This document shows positions 1 to 6,705 of a DNA stretch of 6,712 nucleotides, piece after piece. Within the stretch, counting starts at the first letter, position 1. Every line of letters starts with the position of its first letter. The translations under genes were made by a program, and so were the position numbers. The stretch spans positions 1-6,712 of the forward strand of contig JAJQJO010000207.1 of the NCBI GenBank assembly GCA_021323495.1. Reading direction: 5' to 3'. The DNA is from Cellvibrio sp. (lineage in GTDB: Bacteria > Pseudomonadota > Gammaproteobacteria > Pseudomonadales > Cellvibrionaceae). Under the pieces are notes generated by a model. That model was not told where the DNA came from and did not search any database. It saw nothing but the letters and a program-made list of their open reading frames with translations.

Positions 1-1374
1 AAAAAAGATCGTGGCATTTACACCATCTATTCCAACGCCACGCGCACCGAGGTATTCCAGATTAATTATCTTGATGTACAGCGGGTGGGGGTTTCCGATA
101 CCAGTGTACTGATTGGCCGCGCGCCAACCTCCAACGATAATTCCAATTCAGATTCTGGCGGTGGCGGTAACACCACCAATGAAAATGCTAATTTGTTAAG
201 TATGATCCAAAATGCAGAACAGCAAAAGGCTGGAGGAGGTGTTGAACTCTCCCCAGGGTCGAGAGTGCAAACACTTAACCGTACCGACTTCTGGGCTTCG
301 CTCGAACATACACTGATTTCGATTATCGGTGGAGAAACAGAAAGCCGTTCAGTAGTCCTGACACCCCAGGCCGGTATGGTTGTCGTAAAAGCGATGCCTC
401 ACGAGTTAAATGCCGTGCGTGATTTTCTGGAACGTTCCCAGTTAAGCATCAAACGTCAAGTCATTCTGGAAGCAAAAATTCTGGAAGTGCGCTTGAGTGA
501 GGGCTTTGAAGCGGGTGTTAATTGGAATGCAATTAGCGGGCAATTAGTTGCTACTAAAAATATCCAGGATGGTTATCCCATCAATACCGATGGCTCAGGT
601 ACGGAAGTGGGTGAGTTTCGTCCTATCAATGAAAATTTTCTTTATAGAAACGCGGCGGGTGAATTGCAAAATCTTGTTGTACCTTCAAGAGAAGCCATCG
701 GTAATACTGTTGCCGGTTTGATCCAGGTAACTGATATTACCCAATTGTTGTCATTGCTGGAGACCCAGGGGGCAGTGCAAGTGCTTTCCAGTCCACGTGT
801 CTCAACAGTAAACAACCAGAAAGCGGTAATCCGGGTCGGGTCGGACGAATATTTTGTCACGGGTATTTCCAGTGATAATACATCGACCGCCGCATCCGTA
901 ACCAGCACACCCAATATTGAACTGACACCGTTTTTTAGCGGAATTTCGCTCGATGTTACCCCGCAAATTTCAGATACCGGTGAAGTCATTTTACATATCC
1001 ATCCGGTGGTCAGTAACGTCGAAGATCAACAAAAAGTGTTTACGGTAGGCGATGAAGAATTTGCACTGCCTTTGGCGTTACGCGGTATTCGTGAATCGGA
1101 CAGCATTGTAAAAGCGGCTAACGGCCAAGTGATTGTGTTGGGTGGTTTGATGACTGAGTACAGCGACGATAAAGATGGCAAGCGCCCCTGGTTGGGCGAT
1201 ATCCCGGTCGTAAACGCGCTGTTTAAAACAAAAAGCAAAGTAGGGTTGAAAACCGAATTGGTTATTTTATTACGTCCTATAGTTGTAGACGAAAAAACCT
1301 GGGACGCTCAGCTCAATGAGGCGCAAGGTAATATGCAGCGTATGGGCGATACCTATCGTAGCCAAAGTAATTAA
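1..1374 (+). CDS. mshL: MSHA pilus secretin MshL, 5'-truncated by window edge
   Basis: This is the C-terminal 457 residues of an outer-membrane secretin, the gated ring through which the MSHA pilus leaves the cell. The frame is open from base 1, so the gene begins before the window; the GTG at 85 is internal. The opening residues (about 16-30, with FQINYLDVQR) look like the end of the short periplasmic N-domain typical of MshL/PilQ. A Gly/Asn/Ser-rich linker follows at about 43-65. A secretin N-type domain lies around 117-165 (SVVLTPQAGMVVVKA onward). The membrane-embedded secretin domain occupies about 258-430, with VLSSPRVSTVNNQKAVIRVG from 261, the strand LDVTPQIS, and the late signature NGQVIVLGGLM from about 374, then LKTELVILLRPIVV. 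The signal peptide or lipobox would be upstream and cannot be seen. The neighbours mshM, mshN, mshE and mshG separate it from a type II secretion GspD or a PilQ. The secretin call is certain; the MshL assignment rests on the motifs plus gene order. Confidence 0.93.
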   Translation, partial: KKDRGIYTIYSNATRTEVFQINYLDVQRVGVSDTSVLIGRAPTSNDNSNSDSGGGGNTTNENANLLSMIQNAEQQKAGGGVELSPGSRVQTLNRTDFWASLEHTLISIIGGETESRSVVLTPQAGMVVVKAMPHELNAVRDFLERSQLSIKRQVILEAKILEVRLSEGFEAGVNWNAISGQLVATKNIQDGYPINTDGSGTEVGEFRPINENFLYRNAAGELQNLVVPSREAIGNTVAGLIQVTDITQLLSLLETQGAVQVLSSPRVSTVNNQKAVIRVGSDEYFVTGISSDNTSTAASVTSTPNIELTPFFSGISLDVTPQISDTGEVILHIHPVVSNVEDQQKVFTVGDEEFALPLALRGIRESDSIVKAANGQVIVLGGLMTEYSDDKDGKRPWLGDIPVVNALFKTKSKVGLKTELVILLRPIVVDEKTWDAQLNEAQGNMQRMGDTYRSQSN

Positions 1375-1433
1375 TCGCAACTTGCAATAAATTGTAGCGA
1401 GCTATTGGCTTTTATTATGACCGGAATTAAATC

Positions 1434-1454
1434 GCAAACACTCTGGTTGTTTGC
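1434..1454 (+). promoter_or_regulatory. Inverted repeat (hairpin) just upstream of the mshM ribosome binding site
   Basis: GCAAACA at 1434-1440 and TGTTTGC at 1448-1454 form a perfect 7-bp inverted repeat with a 7-nt loop. It ends 2 nt before the mshM Shine-Dalgarno at 1457. No T-run follows, so it does not resemble an intrinsic terminator. It could be an mRNA hairpin affecting ribosome access or mRNA processing, or a DNA operator; the sequence does not decide. The repeat is visible; any function is inferred. Confidence 0.45.
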
Positions 1455-1456
1455 AT

Positions 1457-1462
1457 GAGAGG
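1457..1462 (+). promoter_or_regulatory. Ribosome binding site of mshM
   Basis: GAGAGG lies 6 nt upstream of the ATG at 1469. This spacing supports ATG 1469 as the start rather than the in-frame TTG at 1451, which has no purine-rich site before it and falls inside the hairpin. Confidence 0.75.
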
Positions 1463-1468
1463 CTTCCC

Positions 1469-2386
1469 ATGTACCGTCAACATTTTGGTTTGAAGGAGCA
1501 TCCTTTTTCATTAACGCCGGACACACAATTTTATTTCAATAGCCAAAGCCATCGCGAAGTATTAAGCACGCTTTTGCTAGCCCTGCGCCATAGCGAAGGG
1601 TTTATTAAAATTGTAGGCGAGGTGGGTACCGGTAAAACTTTATTGAGCCGCAAGTTATTAGCCAGCCTTGGCGATAACTTTATTACTGCATATATCCCCA
1701 ATCCATTTCTTACGCCCGATGAGCTTAAATGGTTTTTGGCAGAGGAAATCGGTATTGCTTATTCACCGGAAACTCCCTCCTATCAATTATTAAAAGACAT
1801 CAACCTGCGCCTGGTTGAGTTGGCCCAACAAAAACGACAAGTGGTATTGATCGTCGACGAAGCGCAAGCCATGCCACGTGAAACGATAGAATCCTTGCGT
1901 TTGCTGACCAATCTTGAAACTGAAAAAAGTAAATTATTGCAGGTAGTGTTGTTTGGACAGCCGGAGCTGGATGAATTATTGGACCGTCCGGACTTGCGCC
2001 AGCTTAAACAGCGCATTGTATTTGCCGAATATTTGCAAACTATTCCCAAAGCGAGTTTGCCGGACTATTTGGCCTATCGGTTAAGTTCAGCGGGATATCG
2101 CGGAGCTTCATTATTTTCTTATCCAGCCATGGCGTTGCTATACAAAGCCTCCGGCGGTGTGCCGCGGTTGATTAATGTAATTGCCCATAAGGCGATGCTT
2201 GCGGCCTATGGCCAGGCAGAAAATCGTGTCAACCGTCGCCACATGGTGCGGGCGATTGCCGATACCGCCGAAAGCCGCTCCTTGGGGCGTTGGTTGGCAC
2301 GGCGCGATTATTGGTTGTGGCCGATGGTGGCAGCAAGTGCGGCGGCGGCAATTGCCCTCGCTCCAGGATTGTTGGGAGGTACATGA
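1469..2386 (+). CDS. mshM: MSHA biogenesis AAA+ ATPase MshM (GspA/ExeA family)
   Basis: A 305-residue AAA+ ATPase of the ExeA/GspA type. The start MYRQHFGLKEHPF at ATG 1469 matches the usual family opening (short N-terminus, then FGL.. PF) and has a well-spaced Shine-Dalgarno. Walker A is GEVGTGKT at residues 50-57 and Walker B is VVLIVDEAQ at 125-133. An LRQLKQRI arginine-containing motif and a late GGVPRLINVIAHKAMLAA stretch (sensor-2-like) follow. The C-terminus, about residues 280-305, is a hydrophobic Ala-rich segment after a Trp-rich boundary (WLWP), probably one transmembrane helix, and the protein ends there. ExeA itself goes on into a periplasmic peptidoglycan-binding domain, which is missing here. 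The role is known by analogy: a cytoplasmic ATPase at the inner membrane that assists secretin or machine assembly. Its stop codon overlaps the mshN start, so the two are very probably translationally coupled. No key residue is missing. Confidence 0.92.
   Translation: MYRQHFGLKEHPFSLTPDTQFYFNSQSHREVLSTLLLALRHSEGFIKIVGEVGTGKTLLSRKLLASLGDNFITAYIPNPFLTPDELKWFLAEEIGIAYSPETPSYQLLKDINLRLVELAQQKRQVVLIVDEAQAMPRETIESLRLLTNLETEKSKLLQVVLFGQPELDELLDRPDLRQLKQRIVFAEYLQTIPKASLPDYLAYRLSSAGYRGASLFSYPAMALLYKASGGVPRLINVIAHKAMLAAYGQAENRVNRRHMVRAIADTAESRSLGRWLARRDYWLWPMVAASAAAAIALAPGLLGGT
2374..2379 (+). promoter_or_regulatory. Ribosome binding site of mshN
   Basis: GGGAGG sits inside the 3' end of mshM, 6 nt before ATG 2386 but only 3 nt before ATG 2383. 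The spacing favours the second of the two adjacent ATGs as the mshN start. Confidence 0.75.
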
Positions 2387-3681
2387 TGAGTTTGCTCAAC
2401 GACATGTTGCGCGATTTGACCCATCAGCAAAAATCAACCGAGGCTGCTGTTGCCAGCCCGGAAACTGTGCAGGATTTTAATGCACAAGAGCAACGTGAAT
2501 TGTTTTATCAGACCCGCGCGGTGAAACCTTTGCCGCGCACATTGGTGCCGAGCCTGGCGGTATTTGTGCTGGTGTTAATCATTTTTTCGCTATGGAAAAT
2601 GGAATTTTTTACCCGCTCCAATGTTGGAATAATTGATTCAGCTCCCGCTGGACAGGGTGCTGTAGCGGTTGTGCATCCGACTATCGCATCGACACCACCA
2701 CCGACACAGACTGAAATTGCATCGACTTTGGCACCAGCAGCGCCAGCGGGTGATAACAATTCGCTTGCGCCAGAACTGGGTGAACGCATCGCTGCACTGG
2801 AATCTGCTATCAATAATTTATCCGCCGTAGTCGCTGATGCAAATAACCCGTCCACTAATGAACCCGTTATTACCGATCCGGATTTTGGCGCGGAAGCCGG
2901 GTATGAAATTGCATTTGCAGAGCCGGATATGCAGGCCGATGAAGTTTCACCAACTGAATCAATTTCGGCTCAAGTTGGTGATGGTGAACCCGAGTCGGTG
3001 AGTATCCAGGATCCGTTTGTTCAGTCTGGAAATGAAACGTCGCTAACTGAACAGTCGCTAACTGAACAATCAACAGTCGAGCAAGGTGAATCACAGTTCT
3101 CGATTGAACCCAATATTAAATGGCAGGACCAGCAGCAAGCGCAACAAGCTAACCAATTGGTGGCCCAGGGCCAAATCGATAGCGCAATAGAAAAATTGCA
3201 ACATTACATCGCAACGGCAGCCCAGCCCCGTCAATCCGTCAAAACCCTGATGGATATTTTTGCGGTACAGGAAAATGCCAGCGCTATACAAACTTTACTT
3301 GCGCGGGCGAATTACCTGGCCGTTGATGAGCAAAGTTTTTACAACGCAAAAATCGCGGTTATCCAACAGCATGATGCCCAGGCGATCCAATTGCTGGAAG
3401 CGAATTTGGCTGAAGCAGAACACAATGAAAATTACCGTGCGTTGTTGGCGGGTTTATATCAACGCACAGGCATGCATTTGGAAGCGGCGAATCACTATCG
3501 GCGTTTGCTCAGCGTATTTGGCGATAAGCCTGCTTATTGGTTGGGGTTTGCCCTGTCGCAGGATGCACTTAACCAATCCAAAGTTGCGTCGCAAGCTTAC
3601 CAGCGGGTGAATCAATATACCGACTTGCAACCGCAGGTGCGCACTTATGTCCAGCAGCGTATTGCGGCGCTGCAGGAATAA
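2386..3681 (+). CDS. mshN: MSHA biogenesis TPR protein MshN
   Basis: A 431-residue single-pass inner-membrane protein with a periplasmic TPR domain. The N-terminal segment MSLLNDMLRDLTHQQ resembles the start of MshN homologues. Residues about 53-71 (LVPSLAVFVLVLIIFSLW) form one transmembrane helix after a Lys/Arg-containing cytoplasmic segment, so the rest should be periplasmic. Residues about 80-240 are a low-complexity linker, first Pro/Ala/Thr-rich and then acidic (Glu/Asp/Ser), including a short tandem repeat. From W246 to the end the chain is helical, with TPR-like units (ANQLVAQGQIDSAIEKLQ; RALLAGLYQRTGMHLEAANH; WLGFALSQDALNQSKVASQ). The frame extends upstream to 2290, but that part lies inside mshM and codes for Gly/Cys-rich residues unlike MshN. 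The ATGATGA junction allows starts at 2383 or 2386; Shine-Dalgarno spacing and homologue N-termini favour 2386. The topology parallels GspB/ExeB, the partner of ExeA, so MshN probably works with MshM; this last step is inference. Confidence 0.88.
   Translation: MSLLNDMLRDLTHQQKSTEAAVASPETVQDFNAQEQRELFYQTRAVKPLPRTLVPSLAVFVLVLIIFSLWKMEFFTRSNVGIIDSAPAGQGAVAVVHPTIASTPPPTQTEIASTLAPAAPAGDNNSLAPELGERIAALESAINNLSAVVADANNPSTNEPVITDPDFGAEAGYEIAFAEPDMQADEVSPTESISAQVGDGEPESVSIQDPFVQSGNETSLTEQSLTEQSTVEQGESQFSIEPNIKWQDQQQAQQANQLVAQGQIDSAIEKLQHYIATAAQPRQSVKTLMDIFAVQENASAIQTLLARANYLAVDEQSFYNAKIAVIQQHDAQAIQLLEANLAEAEHNENYRALLAGLYQRTGMHLEAANHYRRLLSVFGDKPAYWLGFALSQDALNQSKVASQAYQRVNQYTDLQPQVRTYVQQRIAALQE
3040..3084 (+). 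repeat. 15-nt in-frame tandem repeat in mshN
   Basis: The unit TCGCTAACTGAACAG at 3040-3054 is repeated at 3055-3069 with one change (last base A). A decayed third copy at 3070-3084 keeps the reading frame. It codes SLTEQ-SLTEQ-STVEQ at MshN residues 219-233, in the disordered linker between membrane helix and TPR domain. The unit is a multiple of three, so copy-number change would alter linker length without a frameshift. Confidence 0.85.
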
Positions 3682-3713
3682 CCACGGCAACAGTAACGGC
3701 TGGCTAGCGAATT

Positions 3714-5432
3714 ATGATGAATACATCGGTACAAAAACGGATTCGTATTGGCGATCTGCTCGTCGAGAAAAATATGATTTCCGAAACCCAGCTGCAACAC
3801 GCATTGCAGGAGCAAAAGCTCACCGGCCGTAAATTGGGCGCGACCTTGGTGGAGCTGGGTTATGTTGAAGAAAATGCCCTGCTGAGTTTGTTATCGGCGC
3901 AACTTGATATTCCCTTTGTCGAATTGAAACAATTCCGGTTTGATCGCGAACTGGTACAAAAATTACCTGAAACCAGTGCCCGTCGCTATCGCGTAATGTT
4001 GTTGCGTGAAGATTTTGACGGCTTGTTGTTGGGCATGGCTGACCCTACCGATATTTTTTGTCTGGATGAATTGCAGCGCATCTTGCAAAAAAATATCAAG
4101 CCGGCGGTAGTGCGTGAATCAGAGTTGCTGGATATTCTCGATATCGCCTACACCCGTGCCAGCGAAATTGCCACCCTCGCCGGCGAGTTGGATGAAGAGC
4201 TACAAGAGAACGCCCTGGATTTGGCCGACTTCGCAGTAGATGCGACTGACAGTGAGGCTCCGGTTGTAAAACTCCTGCAAAAAATATTTGAAGAGGCAAT
4301 CAATACCAAAGCCTCGGATATCCATATTGAGCCTGATGAAAAAGTGTTGCGTATCCGCAACCGTATCGACGGAGTATTGCTGGAGCATGTGATGAATGAA
4401 AAGCGCATTGCTTCCGCCCTGGTGGTGCGCTTGAAATTAATGTCAGGCATGGATATTTCAGAAAAACGCCTGCCCCAGGACGGCCGTTTTAATTTGAAAG
4501 TAAAACATCACAATATCGATGTGCGTATTTCCACTATGCCAGTGCAATTTGGCGAATCCGTGGTGATGCGGTTGCTCGACCAGACTGATGGCGTGCGCCC
4601 ATTAAATAATGTGGGTATGCCACCGCATTTGATTGATCGTTTCCGCAAGGTGATCACGCGGCCCCATGGTTTGGTATTGGTGACTGGCCCTACAGGTAGC
4701 GGTAAAACCACAACGCTTTATGGTGCGCTATCGGAATTAAATAGTCCTGAGAAAAAAATTATCACCGTTGAAGATCCGGTTGAATATCGCTTGCCACGTA
4801 TTAGCCAAGTGCAGCTGCATGAAAAAATCGGGTTGAATTTCGCGAGCGTGTTGCGTGCAACCTTGCGCCAGGATCCGGACATTTTGCTAGTAGGTGAGAT
4901 CCGCGATGCGGAATCTGCCGAAATTGCACTACGCGCTTCCATGACCGGCCATATGGTGTTGTCCACCCTGCATACCAATGATGCAGTGACTTCTGCATTG
5001 CGATTAATGGATATAGGTGTGGATGGTTATCTGGTGGCTACCGCACTGAAAGCGATAGTGGCGCAGCGTTTGGTGCGGCGCATTTGTAACAGCTGCATCC
5101 AGCCCTATAAACCCGATGCCAATGAACAGCAGTTACTAGCGACTATTGGAAAAGGGCGCGATTTTAGCAGTGTTCAATTTAAACAGGGCGCGGGCTGCCC
5201 CCATTGCCATAACACGGGATATCGCGGGCGGATCGGTATTTTTGAAATGCTGGAATTAAACCAGGCAATGGCGGAAGCGCTACGGGTAAATGATATCAAC
5301 GGGTTTACCCGTGCTGCTTATGAGGTTCCTAATTTTGTCACGCTCAGCGAAGCAGCATTGGGTTATGCAGTGGAAGGTATGACGACGCTTGAAGAAGTGA
5401 TGACTATCTCGGCGCAGATTGATGATGTCTAG
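3714..5432 (+). CDS. mshE: MSHA pilus assembly ATPase MshE with N-terminal c-di-GMP-binding MshEN domain
   Basis: A 572-residue secretion ATPase of the GspE/PilB family, which powers pilus extension from the cytoplasmic face of the inner membrane. The N-terminus carries two 24-residue MshEN motifs, R11-Q34 (RIGDLLVEKN...) and K40-Q63 (KLGATLVELG...), separated by the 5-residue spacer KLTGR; this domain is known to bind c-di-GMP. A GspE N-terminal-type region follows to about 150. The ATPase core has RLPQDGR at 252-258, Walker A GPTGSGKT at 325-332, Walker B DPDILLVGEIRD at 387-398, and the His box STLHTND at 417-423. A zinc-type tetracysteine set is present: C458-x2-C461 and C495-x2-C498. All catalytic boxes are intact and length is normal for the family. 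A TAG at 3705-3707 in the same frame blocks any longer N-terminus, so the start is ATG 3714 or the adjacent ATG 3717. There is no clear Shine-Dalgarno. The MshEN domain and flanking genes favour MshE over PilB or GspE. Confidence 0.95.
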   Translation: MMNTSVQKRIRIGDLLVEKNMISETQLQHALQEQKLTGRKLGATLVELGYVEENALLSLLSAQLDIPFVELKQFRFDRELVQKLPETSARRYRVMLLREDFDGLLLGMADPTDIFCLDELQRILQKNIKPAVVRESELLDILDIAYTRASEIATLAGELDEELQENALDLADFAVDATDSEAPVVKLLQKIFEEAINTKASDIHIEPDEKVLRIRNRIDGVLLEHVMNEKRIASALVVRLKLMSGMDISEKRLPQDGRFNLKVKHHNIDVRISTMPVQFGESVVMRLLDQTDGVRPLNNVGMPPHLIDRFRKVITRPHGLVLVTGPTGSGKTTTLYGALSELNSPEKKIITVEDPVEYRLPRISQVQLHEKIGLNFASVLRATLRQDPDILLVGEIRDAESAEIALRASMTGHMVLSTLHTNDAVTSALRLMDIGVDGYLVATALKAIVAQRLVRRICNSCIQPYKPDANEQQLLATIGKGRDFSSVQFKQGAGCPHCHNTGYRGRIGIFEMLELNQAMAEALRVNDINGFTRAAYEVPNFVTLSEAALGYAVEGMTTLEEVMTISAQIDDV

Positions 5433-5448
5433 CCAGACCGCGTCTGGC
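5432..5448 (+). other. Perfect hairpin at the mshE stop codon
   Basis: GCCAGAC at 5432-5438 and GTCTGGC at 5442-5448 form a perfect 7-bp GC-rich stem with loop CGC. The stem starts on the last base of the mshE stop codon. It is followed by an A-rich stretch, not a T-run, so it is not a standard intrinsic terminator. It may protect or mark the end of an mRNA segment, or cause partial attenuation before mshG. The structure is visible; its function is inferred. Confidence 0.5.
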
Positions 5449-5484
5449 CGACCGCAACCAAATAAAAATGGTCAATAAATAACT

Positions 5485-6705
5485 ATGGCGATTTATGAAT
5501 TCAAAGGCCGCAATGTTGAAGGCCGTTTGATTACCGGGCAGGTGGATGCTTCCAGCCAGGAGGCCGCTGTGAACCAATTGTTGGGGCGCGGCGTGACGCC
5601 GGTTGAGATCAAGGAATTTATTGCGCAGCTAAGTTTATCTGAACGCTTTGCGCGTGCGACAAATCGAGGAAAGGTAGAAACGGTAGAGCTGATTATGTTT
5701 TGCCGCCAGATGCACACCATTTCGCGCGCAGGTATTCCTTTGGTAAAAGGCTTACGCGGTTTGGCTGCGTCGCTACGCAATTACACTTTTCAACAAGCAC
5801 TTAACGATATTGTCGAACGTTTGGAAGCGGGCGTCGAGTTGTCTACCGCAATGCGCGCGCATCCCAAAATATTCAATAATTTATTTGTCAGCCTTGTCAA
5901 CGTGGGAGAAAACTCCGGCCGTCTGGATCTGGTATTCAAGCAATTAAGTGAGTATATGGAGCGCGATCTCTCCACCGTCAAAAGTATTAAAACGGCCTTG
6001 CGCTATCCAACCTTTGTGTTAATCGCCATCTCGATTGCCATCATGATTATTAATATCAAAGTGATTCCTGCGTTTGCCGGTATGTTTTCCCAATTTGGTG
6101 CGCAACTGCCGTTGCCGACGCGGATACTTATTGGTATCTCGGATTTTTTTGTCAATTACTGGATATATGTATTAGTCGCCATTGTTGCACTGGTTGCCTG
6201 GGTTTATCACTACGTCAATACCCCGGAAGGCAGCCGGGTGTGGGGGCGTAAAAAACTCCGCCTGATTGTGATTGGCGATATTATCGAGCGCGCATCACTT
6301 GCGCGATATGCCCGCTCGTTTGGTTTGATGTTAAACGCAGGGCTGCCGCTCTCCAATGCATTGGAATTAAGCGCACGGGCGGTCGATAACCCTTACCTCG
6401 GCGATAAAATTCGCGGTATTCGTGCAGGCGTAGAACGGGGGGAGGGATTATTCCAAACCCATTTGGTTAGCGGCATGTTTACGCCCCTCGTGCTGCAAAT
6501 GATTTCAGTGGGGGAGGAGAGTGGCCAGGTGGATGTGCTACTGGCGGAAGTCGCTGCCTTTTATGAAAGCGAAGTGGAATACGATGTAAAACAACTGAGC
6601 GACCGGATTGAGCCGATTATGATTGTGATCATGGCCGGTTTTGTCACAGTGCTTGCTTTGGGTATTTTTCTGCCCATGTGGGATATGTATAACATTCAAA
6701 AGTGA
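5485..6705 (+). CDS. mshG: MSHA pilus inner-membrane platform protein MshG (GspF/PilC family)
   Basis: A 406-residue polytopic inner-membrane protein forming the platform on which the MshE ATPase acts to insert pilins into the fibre. It opens with MAIYEFKGRNVEGRLITG, the usual family start. Two T2SSF domains are visible, roughly residues 68-195 and 272-395, each with the conserved turn G-E-x-S-G-x-x-D: GENSGRLD at 141-148 and GEESGQVD at 343-350. Predicted membrane helices lie at about 174-196, 222-243 and 376-398, matching the three-helix GspF topology. The protein is full length, ending at TGA 6703-6705. TAA at 5476-5478 in the same frame fixes ATG 5485 as the only near start, although the A/T-rich leader has no Shine-Dalgarno. 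A four-codon ATG mini-frame (5468-5482) ends 2 nt before it. Assignment as MshG rather than PilC or GspF rests on position directly after mshE in an msh gene series. Confidence 0.94.
   Translation: MAIYEFKGRNVEGRLITGQVDASSQEAAVNQLLGRGVTPVEIKEFIAQLSLSERFARATNRGKVETVELIMFCRQMHTISRAGIPLVKGLRGLAASLRNYTFQQALNDIVERLEAGVELSTAMRAHPKIFNNLFVSLVNVGENSGRLDLVFKQLSEYMERDLSTVKSIKTALRYPTFVLIAISIAIMIINIKVIPAFAGMFSQFGAQLPLPTRILIGISDFFVNYWIYVLVAIVALVAWVYHYVNTPEGSRVWGRKKLRLIVIGDIIERASLARYARSFGLMLNAGLPLSNALELSARAVDNPYLGDKIRGIRAGVERGEGLFQTHLVSGMFTPLVLQMISVGEESGQVDVLLAEVAAFYESEVEYDVKQLSDRIEPIMIVIMAGFVTVLALGIFLPMWDMYNIQK

Noticed and set aside
85..87. GTG as the true mshL start
   Set aside because: The frame is open to base 1 with secretin-like residues (FQINYLDVQR) before it, so the gene starts outside the window.
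642..989. Reverse-strand open frames across the genes, such as this 115-codon one
   Set aside because: They sit opposite strongly conserved coding sequence, show no recognisable domains, and are explained as shadows.
1375..1400. TCGC...GCGA dyad right after the mshL stop
   Set aside because: The arms are only 4 bp with weak, interrupted inner pairing; it is likely chance.
1392..1418. Possible internal promoter in the mshL-mshM gap (TTGTAG and TATTAT, 15-bp spacer)
   Set aside because: The -35 half matches only three bases of the consensus and the spacer is short, so it is not convincing without transcript data.
1451..1468. TTG start giving MshM six extra residues
   Set aside because: It has no ribosome site, lies inside the inverted repeat, and the extra residues are not family-like; ATG 1469 is well supported.
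2290..2385. N-terminal extension of mshN from a GTG at 2290
   Set aside because: It lies wholly within mshM in another frame and encodes Gly/Cys-rich sequence unlike MshN; ATG 2386 has the ribosome site and the family N-terminus.
5432..5460. Intrinsic terminator after mshE
   Set aside because: The stem is short and followed by A-rich rather than T-rich sequence, and mshG continues the operon.
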